NCBI GenBank assembly: GCA_020161135.1
Contig: JAIUOB010000003.1
Span: 248,001-312,000, forward strand
Direction: 5' to 3'
Length of the DNA stretch: 64,000 nucleotides
Source of the DNA: Gemmatimonadota bacterium
GTDB lineage: Bacteria > Gemmatimonadota > Gemmatimonadetes > Gemmatimonadales > Gemmatimonadaceae
The notes beneath the pieces were generated by a model. That model was given only the letters and a program-made list of their open reading frames with translations. It made no database searches and was not told the DNA's origin. Shown piece after piece: positions 12,738 to 24,795 of this stretch. Each line of letters opens with the position of its first letter. The stretch's first letter is position 1. Position numbers and translations under genes: made by a program.

Positions 12738-14302
12738 GTGACTTCGTGCAGCAGTTGTCAGATGCACTTGGTATGCCAAGCGAAAGGCGTGGTCGCGGAT
12801 TCTCGCTTGGGATGCGAAAGGGCATGCCTCAGGCGTTCATGGACAGGCTCCAGTCAATCGATCGATTGGAGGCGCTCGGCATAGAGGCCTTTGGATACAG
12901 CTTTGATCGTACCCATCAGTTGGCGGACGTCGTTGATCTCGTCAGGAGCGGCGACGTGGACACTCCGCTGCGCGTCGCGGGGCGTATCCGCGTGATTCGC
13001 CGAATGGGCAAGGCGGCTTTCGTGCAGATTGTCGATGAGTTCGGCGCGATCCAGTTGTACCTGCGAAAGGACGCGCTAGATGAACGGGGCGTGCTCGTTC
13101 TCGACGAGGTGTCGGTCGGCGACTTCGTTGGCGCGATGGGCACACCGATGCTTACGCGAACGGGTGAACCGTCCGTCGCGGTGAGTGCATTGTGCATGCT
13201 TGCGAAGGCGGTTAGACCGTTGCCCTTCGCGAAAGAGGAGACTGTAGATGGTGAGCGAGTCCGCCACTCTGAGTTCACTGATGTCGAGCAGCGGGCGCGC
13301 CAGCGCTATGCGGACCTGGCCGTGCACCCCGAGGTGCGTGCGCTCTTCCGCGCGCGTTCGGAGCTGACGCGCGCGATCCGACGACACCTGGACGGGCTCG
13401 GCTATCTCGAAGTGGAGACACCGGTGCTGCAGCCGTTGTACGGCGGCGCGGCCGCGCGTCCCTTCATCACGCACCACAACACGCTCGACATGCCGCTCTA
13501 CCTCCGCATCGCGGACGAGCTGTATCTCAAGCGGCTCATCGTGGGCGGCTTCGAGCGCGTGTACGAAATCGGGCACGACTTCCGCAACGAAGGCATCGAC
13601 CGGACGCACAATCCGGAGTTCACGATGCTGGAGTTCTACGAGTCGTTCGCGGACTACACGACGATGATGGCGCGGGTCGAGGGGCTGCTCACGGCGGCCG
13701 CCGACGCGGTGCGCGCGATTCCCGTCGTGGGTGAGAAGGTGCCGACGCTGGTGACGCCGTTCCCCCGCATCGAGTGGGTGCCCAGCCTGTCGCAGGCGGC
13801 CGGTGCCGATGTGATGGCGGTGACCGACGCCGAGCTGCGCACCATGGCGGAGCGCATCGGCGTGACGAAGGTCGCGACGCTCAGCCGGCCCAAGGTGCTC
13901 GACGAGATGTTCCAGGCGCTCGTGGAGTCGAAGATCGACACGCCGACGTTCGTCGTGGACTACCCCAAGGAGCTCTCGCCGCTGGCGAAGCCCAAGCGCG
14001 GCGGTCCGGCGGGGATCACCGAGCGCTTCGAGCTGTTCGCGCGCGGGAAGGAGCTTGCGAATGCCTTCTCGGAGCTCAACGATCCGATCGACCAGCGTGA
14101 ACGCTTCGAGGCGCAGGCGGCACTGCGCGCGGCGGGGGACGACGAGGCGAGTGGTGTCGACGAGGACTACCTGCGCGCCATGGAGTACGGGATGCCGCCC
14201 ACGGGCGGGGTGGGGGTCGGGATCGACCGGTTGTTCATGTACCTCACCGACACGCCGAACATCCGCGACGTGATCCTCTTCCCGACCATGCGGCCGGAGT
14301 AG
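12734..14302 (+). CDS. lysS: lysyl-tRNA synthetase, class II
   Basis: Charges tRNA-Lys. The protein has 522 residues from GTG 12734, which overlaps the prfB stop. An N-terminal OB-fold anticodon-binding region (about 75-185, with [20 protein letters not shown]) precedes the catalytic core. The core shows motif 2 [20 protein letters not shown] (from 283) and motif 3 GGVGVGIDR (491-499). The N-terminal leader ([20 protein letters not shown]) is unusual. The first about 555 bases are clearly less GC-rich (57-60% in lines sampled) than the remainder (about 75%), with different codon choice. The switch falls near 13290, at the start of the catalytic domain. The prfB-lysS pairing is also seen in E. 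coli. Confidence 0.95.
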   Translation: MSDFVQQLSDALGMPSERRGRGFSLGMRKGMPQAFMDRLQSIDRLEALGIEAFGYSFDRTHQLADVVDLVRSGDVDTPLRVAGRIRVIRRMGKAAFVQIVDEFGAIQLYLRKDALDERGVLVLDEVSVGDFVGAMGTPMLTRTGEPSVAVSALCMLAKAVRPLPFAKEETVDGERVRHSEFTDVEQRARQRYADLAVHPEVRALFRARSELTRAIRRHLDGLGYLEVETPVLQPLYGGAAARPFITHHNTLDMPLYLRIADELYLKRLIVGGFERVYEIGHDFRNEGIDRTHNPEFTMLEFYESFADYTTMMARVEGLLTAAADAVRAIPVVGEKVPTLVTPFPRIEWVPSLSQAAGADVMAVTDAELRTMAERIGVTKVATLSRPKVLDEMFQALVESKIDTPTFVVDYPKELSPLAKPKRGGPAGITERFELFARGKELANAFSELNDPIDQRERFEAQAALRAAGDDEASGVDEDYLRAMEYGMPPTGGVGVGIDRLFMYLTDTPNIRDVILFPTMRPE

Positions 14303-14310
14303 CGGCGCGC

Positions 14311-15561
14311 ATGCAGTCGATCGAGCTCGCCATCGCATGGCGCTACCTGCGCAGTCGTCGCGGGAGCCGCCTGCTGTCGCTCATCAGCATGATCGCCATC
14401 GGTGGCGTGCTGGTGGGCGTGAGTGCGCTCATCCTCATCATGGGGGTCATGAAGGGGCTGCAGACCGACCTGCGCGAGAAGATCCTCGTGGGCAGTCCCG
14501 ACCTCCGCGTGTTGCCCTATGGGGCCGACATGCGCATGAGCGACTGGGCCACCGTGCGCGAGAAGGTGCTGCGGGTGCCGGGGGCGGTGAAGGCCGCGCC
14601 GTTCATCACCACGCAGGGACTGGCGCGCAACATGGCCGGCTATCAGACCGGGGCGCAGGTGGTGGGCCTCCTGCCGGCGGACTCCACCAGTGCGGCGGTG
14701 ACGACGATTCGCTCGCATGCGATCCTCGGCGACTTCTCGTTCCGGCGCGACAGTATCGCGCTGCCGGGCGCCGTGTTGGGGAAGCTGCTGGCGTCGAAGC
14801 TCAACGCGTTTCCCGGTGACACGATCGTGCTGTTCGGGGCGGCAGGGCTCGAGATGAATGCGGCCACCGGCGCCCTGATTCCGCGCGCCGACAGTCTCGT
14901 GGTGAGCGGGGTGTTCGAGACGGGCATGTACGAGTACGACGACGCCTACCTGTACGTGGACCTGCGCACGGCACAGCGCTTCGGGGGCTACGACGGTGAT
15001 GTGACGGGGATCGAGGTGCAGGCCAGCAGTCGGTGGACGGCGCCCGCGTTGGCCGATTCGATTCGCGCGCGTGTCGACGCACCGGTGCGCGTGATGGACT
15101 GGCAGGAGCAGAACCAGTCGCTGTTCCAGGCGCTCAAGCTCGAGAAGCTGGGGATGGCGGTGATCCTGCTGCTCATCGTGGTCGTGGCGGCCTTCAACAT
15201 CGTTTCGACGCTGACGATGATGGTGGTGGACAAGACGCGCGAGATCGGCATCCTGCGCGCGATGGGGCTCTCGGCGCTCGCGGTGCGGCGCGTGTTCCTG
15301 CTGCAGGGGATCTTCGTCGGGGCGGCGGGCACGCTCGGCGGCACCGCGCTGGGGCTGTTCCTCGCGATGCTGCTGGAGCGCTATCACCTCATCTCGCTCG
15401 ACCCGTCGGTGTATTTCATCGACCATCTGCCGGTGCGCATCGAGGTGCTCGACGTGCTGTCCGCGATGGCGGGGAGCATGATCATCGCGACCGTCGCGAC
15501 GTGGCATCCCGCGTCGCAGGCGGCGCGGCTCGACCCGGTCGAGGCGATCCGCCATGAGTGA
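14311..15561 (+). CDS. LolC/LolE-type lipoprotein-releasing ABC permease
   Basis: An inner-membrane subunit that, with LolD, extracts lipoproteins for outer-membrane delivery. The 416 residues show the family layout. An N-terminal ELAIAWRYLRSRRGSRLLSL precedes TM1 (about 22-48), a large periplasmic domain follows (about 50-265), and three C-terminal FtsX-type TM segments include VILLLIVVVAAFNIVSTLTM, followed by KTREIGILRAMG. Only one permease gene is present here, so it may act as a homodimer (LolF-like) rather than a LolC/E pair. The stop overlaps the next ATG by eight bases. Confidence 0.85.
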   Translation: MQSIELAIAWRYLRSRRGSRLLSLISMIAIGGVLVGVSALILIMGVMKGLQTDLREKILVGSPDLRVLPYGADMRMSDWATVREKVLRVPGAVKAAPFITTQGLARNMAGYQTGAQVVGLLPADSTSAAVTTIRSHAILGDFSFRRDSIALPGAVLGKLLASKLNAFPGDTIVLFGAAGLEMNAATGALIPRADSLVVSGVFETGMYEYDDAYLYVDLRTAQRFGGYDGDVTGIEVQASSRWTAPALADSIRARVDAPVRVMDWQEQNQSLFQALKLEKLGMAVILLLIVVVAAFNIVSTLTMMVVDKTREIGILRAMGLSALAVRRVFLLQGIFVGAAGTLGGTALGLFLAMLLERYHLISLDPSVYFIDHLPVRIEVLDVLSAMAGSMIIATVATWHPASQAARLDPVEAIRHE

Positions 15562-16303
15562 GGCGCTGGCGACCGTGTCGACCGTCCCCTCGCCCGTGGC
15601 ACCGATGGTGCTGACGTGCGACGGGGTCGTGCAGGAGTTCACCGGGGGCGACGGTGCGGTGCTTCGCATTCTCGATGGCGTGTCGTTGGAGGTCGCGCGC
15701 GGCGAGATGGTCGCCATCGTGGGCGCGAGCGGAGCGGGGAAGAGCACGCTGCTGCATGTGCTTGGGGGACTCGAGCGGCCGGCGGCCGGCACGGTGCGCT
15801 ACGGCGGGCAGCCGACCACGGGGCTCGACGACGCGGCGCTTGACGCCCTGCGCAATCGCCACGTGGGTTTCGTGTTCCAGTTCCACCACCTGCTGCGCGA
15901 GTTCACGGCGCTCGAGAACGTCATGATGCCCTTGCGCATCGGCGGGATGCGGGACGCCGAGGCGCGCGCGCGGGCCGTGTCGCTGCTCGAACGCATGGGG
16001 CTTGGCGCGCGGCTGCAGCATCGCCCGACGGCGCTGTCCGGAGGGGAGCAGCAGCGCACGGCCGTCGCGCGCGCGCTCGCGGCCCGGCCGTCGCTGCTGC
16101 TGGCCGACGAGCCGAGCGGCAACCTCGACGCGCAGAACGCGGCACAGCTGCACGACTTGTTCGCCGAATTGGCGCGCGAGCAGGCCCTCGGCATCGTGGT
16201 CGTGACGCACAATCCGCTGTTGGCGGCGCGCGCCGACCGGGTACTTTTGTTGGACGGGGGGCGGCTCGCCGCCGCTCCCGACTTCGGCACACCGGGGCAC
16301 TGA
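15554..16303 (+). CDS. lolD: LolD-type ABC transporter ATP-binding protein
   Basis: The ATPase partner of the upstream permease. It has 249 residues: Walker A GASGAGKST, Q-loop FQFHHLLREF, ABC signature LSGGEQQR, Walker B LLLADEP followed by SGNLD, and the switch His in VVVTHN. The MacB/LolD subfamily is indicated by the SGNLD and FQFHHLL blocks and by the adjacent FtsX-like permease. Its TGA shares one base with the ATG of the next gene (TGATG). Confidence 0.88.
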   Translation: MSEALATVSTVPSPVAPMVLTCDGVVQEFTGGDGAVLRILDGVSLEVARGEMVAIVGASGAGKSTLLHVLGGLERPAAGTVRYGGQPTTGLDDAALDALRNRHVGFVFQFHHLLREFTALENVMMPLRIGGMRDAEARARAVSLLERMGLGARLQHRPTALSGGEQQRTAVARALAARPSLLLADEPSGNLDAQNAAQLHDLFAELAREQALGIVVVTHNPLLAARADRVLLLDGGRLAAAPDFGTPGH

Positions 16304-16797
16304 TGTTGTGCGACACGTGCAAGGAACGCGACGCGGTGGTGCACCTGACGCGCATCGTGAACAACGCGGTGACGCAGCTGCACCTGTGTGAGAAGTGTGC
16401 GGCGGCCAAGGGCGTCGAGACGACGTTGGCGCAGCCGCAGCATCCTCTTGGGGACATCCTCCAGGCGGTGCAGCAGCAGGGCGAGGAGGGGGCGGAGGAC
16501 GGCACCTGTCGCTTCTGCGGCGCCACCGCCCGGGATTTCCGCGCCACGGGCCGGCTCGGCTGTCCGCACTGTTACGACGCGATGGAACGGAGCCTGCGCG
16601 AGCTGCTCCGTCGCCTTCATGGGAGCTCCCGGCACGTGGGCGCGCGCTACGACGCGCCGACGGCCCACGTGGATGAAAAGCCCGACACGTTGCATGACCT
16701 TCGTGATCGGTTGCGCCGGGCGATCGAGCGGGAGCAGTTCGAGCTGGCGGCGGAGCTCCGGGATCGGATTCGGGTGATCGAGGCGGGGGTCGCATGA
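16303..16797 (+). CDS. mcsA: McsA-like zinc protein, activator of the arginine kinase
   Basis: In Bacillus, McsA binds zinc and activates McsB. The 164-residue protein has four CxxC pairs: CDTC (3-6), CEKC (29-32), CRFC and CPHC. A C-terminal UVR motif follows (LRDRLRRAIEREQFELAAEL). That is exactly the McsA layout. It begins one base into the lolD stop and overlaps mcsB by four bases, so mcsA-mcsB are almost certainly co-translated. The CtsR repressor that precedes mcsA in Firmicutes is absent here. Confidence 0.88.
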   Translation: MLCDTCKERDAVVHLTRIVNNAVTQLHLCEKCAAAKGVETTLAQPQHPLGDILQAVQQQGEEGAEDGTCRFCGATARDFRATGRLGCPHCYDAMERSLRELLRRLHGSSRHVGARYDAPTAHVDEKPDTLHDLRDRLRRAIEREQFELAAELRDRIRVIEAGVA

Positions 16798-17894
16798 CGG
16801 CGCCGCGTCCTGGTCTCGACCTGTCGCTCCTGCCTGACGGGGGCGTCGGCTGGCTCGATGCCTCCGGTCCGCACGCGGACATCGTGATTTCGACCCGCAT
16901 CCGCCTGGCGCGCAACGTGTCCGGCTACGCCTTCACGGGGCGGGCCCGCGAGGGGGAGCGCCTGCGCCTTCTGGCGCAGGTGCGTGACGCGCTCACCCAC
17001 GTCCCGTCGTTGCAGGAGAGCCTGCTGGTCCGGCTGGAGGAGCTGCCGTCGGTCGACCGCACGCTGCTCCTCGAGCGCCATCTGGTGAGCAAGGAGCTGG
17101 CGGGGCTCGATACGCAGCATCCGGTGCGCAGTGGCGCGGCGGCGATTCTGGGGGCATCGGTGGGGCTCCTGGTGAACGAGGAGGACCATCTCCGACTCCA
17201 GGCGCTGCGCTCGGGGTTCGCCGTGCCGGCGGCCTGGTCGGCCGTCCAGTCGCTCGATCAGGAGCTCGGCGCCCAGCTGCCCTATGCCTTTCACCGGGAG
17301 TTCGGCTTCCTGACGGCCTGTCCCACCAACGCGGGCACCGGACTGCGGGCGTCGGTGTTGATCCACTTGCCGGGCCTTGTGCTGACCAAGGAGATCGGGA
17401 AGGTGTTGGCCGGGCTGCAGCAGATGGGGCTCACCTATCGCGGCCTGTACGGCGAGGGGAGCGAGGTGGTGGGGAACTTCTTCCAGCTTTCGAACCAGAC
17501 CACGCTGGGGCGTTCGGAGGAGGAGTTGCAGGACCTGCTGGTTCGCGTGGTCCGCCACGTGATCGAGCGCGAGGAGGAAGCGCGTCGTGTTCTGGTGCGT
17601 GACGCCGGCTATATTATCGAAGACAAGTTGTGGCGCGCGTTCGGCACGTTGCGGTACGCCCGCAGCCTGTCGTTCGAGGAGGCCATGAACTACCTGAGCG
17701 GCGTGCGGTTGGCGGTCGGGCTGAAACTGATCAGTGGGCTGCGGGTATACACGCTCAACAAGCTCCTGATCTTCGCGCAGGGTGCGCATCTGTCGCATCT
17801 CGAGGGGCGGGCCCTGACCGACACTGAAGCCCAGGTGGCGCGCGCCCGATACGTACGACAGGTGCTGGTGAGCGAAGGCAGCGGCGTCGAATGA
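16794..17894 (+). CDS. mcsB: protein-arginine kinase McsB
   Basis: Phosphorylates arginines on damaged or client proteins, marking them for ClpC-ClpP. It is a phosphagen-kinase fold of 366 residues: STRIRLARN (33-41), NEEDHLR (128-134), and the catalytic loop CPTNAGTGLRASV starting at Cys176. The C-terminal region (AMNYLSGVRLAVGLKLI) matches McsB rather than the larger creatine or arginine kinases. ATG overlaps mcsA; clpC starts 28 bases downstream. The key residues are all present, so an active enzyme is expected. Confidence 0.93.
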   Translation: MTAPRPGLDLSLLPDGGVGWLDASGPHADIVISTRIRLARNVSGYAFTGRAREGERLRLLAQVRDALTHVPSLQESLLVRLEELPSVDRTLLLERHLVSKELAGLDTQHPVRSGAAAILGASVGLLVNEEDHLRLQALRSGFAVPAAWSAVQSLDQELGAQLPYAFHREFGFLTACPTNAGTGLRASVLIHLPGLVLTKEIGKVLAGLQQMGLTYRGLYGEGSEVVGNFFQLSNQTTLGRSEEELQDLLVRVVRHVIEREEEARRVLVRDAGYIIEDKLWRAFGTLRYARSLSFEEAMNYLSGVRLAVGLKLISGLRVYTLNKLLIFAQGAHLSHLEGRALTDTEAQVARARYVRQVLVSEGSGVE

Positions 17895-17922
17895 CCCGCC
17901 GCGCAACGATCCCGAGGGGACG

Positions 17923-20427
<2,505 letters not shown>

Positions 20428-20500
20428 ACCCGGACGCGCCGACGAGGGGCGGAGGGGGAAAGGCTGGGGTGGGTGGCAACGCCCTGCGCCTCAGATGTGT

Positions 20501-20533
20501 CAGACGGCCGGGCCCTCGGGGTCCGGCCGTCTG
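20501..20533 (+). terminator. stem-loop after clpC
   Basis: CAGACGGCCGGGCC (20501-20514) pairs with GGTCCGGCCGTCTG (20520-20533), a 14-bp stem with one G-U pair and a 5-base loop. No T-run follows. It separates the clpC operon from the bamA operon. Confidence 0.6.
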
Positions 20534-20617
20534 GCGTGTTGTGGGGTACGAGTGCGCGCCCGAAGCTGACCGGTCCCGCCTTCTGGCGGGGCGTGTCTTC
20601 CTCCCCACCAGCCCCGC

Positions 20618-20623
20618 TATATT
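20618..20623 (+). promoter_or_regulatory. possible -10 element upstream of bamA
   Basis: TATATT lies in a GC-rich intergenic region 9 bases before the bamA ATG. No good -35 is seen. If used, the mRNA would be almost leaderless. A similar TATATT precedes the gene at 39214 and TATGTT precedes the gene at 48745. Confidence 0.3.
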
Positions 20624-20631
20624 TCGAGGCT

Positions 20632-23103
20632 ATGCTGAGAACTCCCCCTCGCACCGCTCGCGCGCTGTTCCTCATGATGGCCGCCGTGGCCCTGGGCGCC
20701 CTTTCGGCGCTGGCCCCGACGCGGCTTTCGGCGCAGGAAGTGAGCGGTCGCTGTCAGACGCCCGACTCGGTGGCTGTCCGGGGACTCGAGAAGGTGGCCG
20801 AGTCACGCGTGCGCAGCGAGTTGGGACTGACGCCGGGCACGGCCCTCAACTTTCCGACATTGCAGCGCGCCCTCAAGGCGCTCTACGCGCTCAACCTGTT
20901 CGACGACGTCGAGATCGGCTGTGATCTCGAGTCGGTCCCGGGCAAGGTGCTCACGATCGTGACGGTGCGCGAACGGCCGATGCTCGGCGACGTGAAGGTC
21001 GTGGGGCCGCAGGCGGTCTCGGAGCGGTCGGTGCGCGACAAGATCGATCTCCTCATCGGGCGCCCGGTCGATCCGCTGCAGGTGGCGCGCGGCAAGGCGC
21101 GCATCGATTCGACGTATGAGGCGGCGGGGTACTATCTCGCGCGCGTGACGGTGGACACGGTCGTGATGGAGGATGGGCGCTACGCGCTCACCTATCGCAT
21201 CGACGAAGGACGTCGCCTGGCGATCTCGGGCATCGACATCGTCGGCAACAAGTCCGTGAAGGAGAAGGACGTGGTCGGGGCCATGAAGACGCGTCCCGAA
21301 GGCTTCTGGTGGTTTCGCAAGGGCGACTTCGACGAGGACAAGTACGTCGGGGACCTCGGTGAGCGCATCCCGGGATTGTTCTCGCGGCTCGGCTTTGTCG
21401 ACATGCGCATCACGCAGGACACGCTGATCGTCGACCGCGAGAAGGGCAAAGGGCTGGTGCGCGTCGGCGTGGAGGAGGGCCCGCGGTATCGCGTCGGCAC
21501 CTTCGAGATCGCGGGCAATCGGCGCTTCCCCACGTCGGAGCTCCGCAAGTTCTATCCGTTCGAGGGGTACGACCCGACGCTGACCCAGCGCGTGATGGGG
21601 CTGATCAAGCGTGAGGCGGCGGCGCCCGAGGGCGTCTTCGACCAGCAGAAGTGGGATGACGCGCTCGACAAGGTCAACAACGAGTACCGCAACAACGGCT
21701 ACCTGTACGCCCAGGTGCGGCCGGTGGTCGAGCGGCGTTTCGAGGGGGCCGACTCGGTGCCGACGGTCAACCTGCGCTGGGAGATCGACGAGAAGAGCCC
21801 GGCGATCGTGAACCGCATCGACATCGTGGGCAACGACTTCACGAACGAAGAGTGCATCCGCCGACAGATCTTCGTCGTGCCGGGCGCTCCGTTCAGCCAG
21901 CAGGCGCTCATTCGCAGCTACCAGAGCATCGGCAACCTGAAGTTCTTCGAAGAGCCGCTGCCGTTTCCCGATTCGCGCGCCATCAATGACCAGGGTGACG
22001 TCGACATCGTGTTTCGCGTGAAGGAGAAGCGCACCGGCAGCGTGAACTTCGGCGCGTCGATGGGGCAGGGAGGCGTGGGCTTCGGCGGCTTCATCGGCCT
22101 CGAGCAACCCAACCTGTTCGGCAACTGCAAGCAGGGGCGCCTCAATTGGCAGTACGGGCGCTTCTTCAACGACTTCACGGCGACCTACACCGACCCGGCA
22201 CTCAAGGGGACGCGCACGTCGGGGGCGTTCAGCGCCTACCGGACGCAGTCGCGTTTCGTGATCGGCAACCTGGGCCAGAACATCCGCACCGGTGGCCAGC
22301 TCCGTTTCGGCTTTCCGGTGCCGTGGTCCTACTTCTCGACGGTGTCGCTGTCGTACAACGGCGAGTCGGCGACCTTCACGTCAGGGCAGGTCGCGGGGGG
22401 CTGTCAGCGGAACTGCTTCCGGTCGAACATCGGCCTGGGCTACCAGTACGACACGCGCGTCGACATGCCCTTCGCCACCCAGGGCTCGCTGCGGTCCGTG
22501 AACACCGACTTCAGCGGCGGCCTGCTGGGCGGGACGGTCAACTTCCAGCGCGTCGAGACGGAAATGCGCTCGTACGCCCTGCTGGGGCAGCTGGGCGGCG
22601 GGACGCCGGGGTCGCAGCCGGTCAAGTTCACGCTGGGGCTGACCACCCGCGCCGGTGCGCTCTTCGGCAACTCGGGGCCCTTCTTCTTCCAGCAGCAGTT
22701 CGCGGTCGGTGGCGTGATGTTCGGGCAGATGCTGCGCGGCTACCCGGAGTTCTCGATCACCCCGGTCGGGTTCAACCCGACGACGGACCAGTACCGGTCG
22801 GACCCGGCCTCGTTCGGCAACGCCTTCTTGACCACCACGGGCGAGCTGGGCGTGCGGTTCAACCAGATGTTCTATTTCAACGTCTTTGCCGACGCCGGCA
22901 ACAACTGGGCATCGGCCCGGCAGATCAATCCGACCCGCCTCTTCCGTTCGGCCGGATTCGGGGTATCTACTGTGACGCCCCTCGGCCCGCTCGGGCTCGA
23001 TATGGCGTACGGGTTCGATCGGACGAAGGTGGACGTGGTGACCGGTCGGATCGTGAAGGACCCGCGCTGGCAGTTCCATTTCCGGCTCGGCCAGCTCTTT
23101 TAA
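20632..23103 (+). CDS. bamA: outer-membrane assembly factor BamA
   Basis: Inserts beta-barrel proteins into the outer membrane. ATG 20632 gives a clean signal peptide (LFLMMAAVALGALSALAP, cleavage near SAQ-E); the open frame extends upstream, but without a better start. The 823-residue protein has POTRA domains through about residue 400. A 16-strand barrel follows, ending QFHFRLGQLF with the terminal phenylalanine. The POTRA-type segments DVKVVGPQ, GIDIVGNKSV, TFEIAGNRRF and RIDIVGNDFT are visible. It heads the bamA-skp-lpxD-lpxC/fabZ-lpxA operon, the same gene order as in many Gram-negatives. Confidence 0.95.
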   Translation: MLRTPPRTARALFLMMAAVALGALSALAPTRLSAQEVSGRCQTPDSVAVRGLEKVAESRVRSELGLTPGTALNFPTLQRALKALYALNLFDDVEIGCDLESVPGKVLTIVTVRERPMLGDVKVVGPQAVSERSVRDKIDLLIGRPVDPLQVARGKARIDSTYEAAGYYLARVTVDTVVMEDGRYALTYRIDEGRRLAISGIDIVGNKSVKEKDVVGAMKTRPEGFWWFRKGDFDEDKYVGDLGERIPGLFSRLGFVDMRITQDTLIVDREKGKGLVRVGVEEGPRYRVGTFEIAGNRRFPTSELRKFYPFEGYDPTLTQRVMGLIKREAAAPEGVFDQQKWDDALDKVNNEYRNNGYLYAQVRPVVERRFEGADSVPTVNLRWEIDEKSPAIVNRIDIVGNDFTNEECIRRQIFVVPGAPFSQQALIRSYQSIGNLKFFEEPLPFPDSRAINDQGDVDIVFRVKEKRTGSVNFGASMGQGGVGFGGFIGLEQPNLFGNCKQGRLNWQYGRFFNDFTATYTDPALKGTRTSGAFSAYRTQSRFVIGNLGQNIRTGGQLRFGFPVPWSYFSTVSLSYNGESATFTSGQVAGGCQRNCFRSNIGLGYQYDTRVDMPFATQGSLRSVNTDFSGGLLGGTVNFQRVETEMRSYALLGQLGGGTPGSQPVKFTLGLTTRAGALFGNSGPFFFQQQFAVGGVMFGQMLRGYPEFSITPVGFNPTTDQYRSDPASFGNAFLTTTGELGVRFNQMFYFNVFADAGNNWASARQINPTRLFRSAGFGVSTVTPLGPLGLDMAYGFDRTKVDVVTGRIVKDPRWQFHFRLGQLF

Positions 23104-23116
23104 CCAGGACTCTCCC

Positions 23117-23713
23117 ATGCGTGTACTCAGCCTGATCGGCGCTTGCGCCACCCTGCTGGCGGTTCCCGCCGTCGCGTCTGCCCAGGGGCAGAAGTTCGCG
23201 TTCGTGAACTCCCAGGCCATCCTGGCCAGCGCGCCGGGGCGTGCCGACGCCGAGGCGCAGTTCGAGAAGGACATGACGTCCGTTCGGGCGCAGATGACCA
23301 AGCTCCAGGACTCGCTGAACGCGCTCAATGAGCAGTTCGCGAAGGAGGAGGTGTCGCTGTCGCCGGCCGCCAAGGAGGCGCGCCTCAAGACGCTGCGTGA
23401 GAAGGAGTCCACCTGGCAGCAGCAGGCCCAGAAGCTCCAGGAGCAGGCCCAGACGCGTCAGGAAGAGCTGATGGCGCCGATCATGGAGAACGTGCGCAAG
23501 GTGCTCGACGACGTGCGGGCCGAGGGCGGCTACTCGTTCATCTTCGACGTGGCGGCGGGTGCGTTCATCGTCGCCGCGGACAAGAACCTCGACATCACCG
23601 ACCGGGTGTTGGCGAAGCTGCGCCTCAGCGCGCCCAAGGCGGCCGCGCCGAAGCCGGCGGGACCGGCCGCCGCGCCGGCAGGGCTGTCGACGAAGAAGCC
23701 ACCCACGGCGTGA
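23117..23713 (+). CDS. skp: Skp/OmpH-family periplasmic chaperone
   Basis: Holds unfolded outer-membrane proteins for BamA. It has 198 residues with a signal peptide (SLIGACATLLAVPAVASA-Q), the short strand KFAFVNSQAIL and a long coiled-coil (about 50-125, rich in Gln, Glu, Lys). The segment FIFDVAAGAFIVAADKNLDITDRVLAKL is typical of OmpH. An Ala/Pro/Lys tail ends the protein. It lies 13 bases after bamA, and its stop overlaps the GTG of lpxD. Confidence 0.85.
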   Translation: MRVLSLIGACATLLAVPAVASAQGQKFAFVNSQAILASAPGRADAEAQFEKDMTSVRAQMTKLQDSLNALNEQFAKEEVSLSPAAKEARLKTLREKESTWQQQAQKLQEQAQTRQEELMAPIMENVRKVLDDVRAEGGYSFIFDVAAGAFIVAADKNLDITDRVLAKLRLSAPKAAAPKPAGPAAAPAGLSTKKPPTA

Positions 23714-24795
23714 CCGCGCCCGCAGGACACGCGGACACAGCAGTAGTCGGCGGTGACGGGCAGGCGCCCCTCACCGCCGCTGCCGTTGCGGCCCATGTCG
23801 GTGGCCGGCTCATCGGGGATGGCGCCGTCGTCGTCACGGGGATTGCACCCCTCGACCGGGCAGGGCCGAGCGACCTGAGCTTCCTGGCCCACTCGCGCTA
23901 TCAGGGGTGGTTCACCGGCACGAGGGCCGGCGTGGTGCTGGTCGGCCCCGGGTTTGAGCAGGCCGAGGGGGCGTCCGGTGCGACGCGCGTTGTGGTCGAG
24001 AAGCCGGTGGATGCGATGGTGTCGCTCCTCGCACGCTTCCACCGACCGGTGGCGCGGAGCGGAGCGGTGCATCCGACCGCGGTCGTCTCGCCTTCGGCGC
24101 GTCTCGGCCGCGGTGTCTCCGTCGATGCAAACGCGGTGGTGGGCGATGACGTCGAGATCGGGGAAGGGAGCTGGATTGGCGCTGGAGTGAGCATCGGCGC
24201 CGGTAGCCGGGTGGGGCGCGATGTGCAGCTCTTCCCGAACGCAGTGGTCTATCCGTGGTGCGAGCTGGGAGACCGGGTGGTGCTGCATGCCGGGGCGCAG
24301 GTGGGCCGCGAGGGCTTCGGGTTCGTGCCGCAGGGTGGGCGCGCGGTGCGCATTCCGCACATCGGGCGCTGCGTGCTCGAGCACGACGTCGAACTGGGCG
24401 CGAACTCCTGCATCGATCGCGGCAGCGTGGACGACACGATCATCGGCGCCGGCACCAAGATCGACAGTCTCGTGCACATCGCGCACAACGTGCGGGTGGG
24501 GCGCGGCTGCTTCATGGCCGCGCTCGTGGGGATCGCCGGTTCCACGCGCATTGGTGATGGCGTGCAGATCGGCGGGCAGGTGGGCATCAAGGGACACCTG
24601 ACCATCGGCGCCGGGGCCACGATCGCCGCGCAGGCGGGCGTCTTCGGTGACGTGCCGGCCGGCGAGACCTGGTCGGGCTATCCCGCGCGGCCGCACAAGG
24701 AGCAGTTGCGGGCTCAGGCCGCGCTGGCGCGCCTCGCGCGCGTCGCGCGGCCGCTCGAACAGCTGGTGTCACCCGCCACGGAGCCGGGCGCATGA
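23710..24795 (+). CDS. lpxD: UDP-3-O-acylglucosamine N-acyltransferase LpxD
   Basis: The third lipid A step: adds an acyl chain from ACP to the 2-amine of UDP-3-O-acyl-GlcN. It has 361 residues from GTG 23710 (GTGA overlap with skp). An N-terminal uridine-binding domain (about 10-110) precedes a left-handed beta-helix of hexapeptide repeats (about 115-330). The catalytic block HIAHNV has His at 256 and 259. The C-terminal helix ([17 protein letters not shown]) is typical of LpxD. The ATG of the next gene overlaps its stop by four bases. Confidence 0.93.
   Translation: MTAPAGHADTAVVGGDGQAPLTAAAVAAHVGGRLIGDGAVVVTGIAPLDRAGPSDLSFLAHSRYQGWFTGTRAGVVLVGPGFEQAEGASGATRVVVEKPVDAMVSLLARFHRPVARSGAVHPTAVVSPSARLGRGVSVDANAVVGDDVEIGEGSWIGAGVSIGAGSRVGRDVQLFPNAVVYPWCELGDRVVLHAGAQVGREGFGFVPQGGRAVRIPHIGRCVLEHDVELGANSCIDRGSVDDTIIGAGTKIDSLVHIAHNVRVGRGCFMAALVGIAGSTRIGDGVQIGGQVGIKGHLTIGAGATIAAQAGVFGDVPAGETWSGYPARPHKEQLRAQAALARLARVARPLEQLVSPATEPGA

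Noticed and set aside
14167..15792. 541-residue antisense frame over the LolC-type permease
   Set aside because: Composition is typical of a shadow (runs of Arg, His, Gln) and the plus strand encodes a recognised permease.
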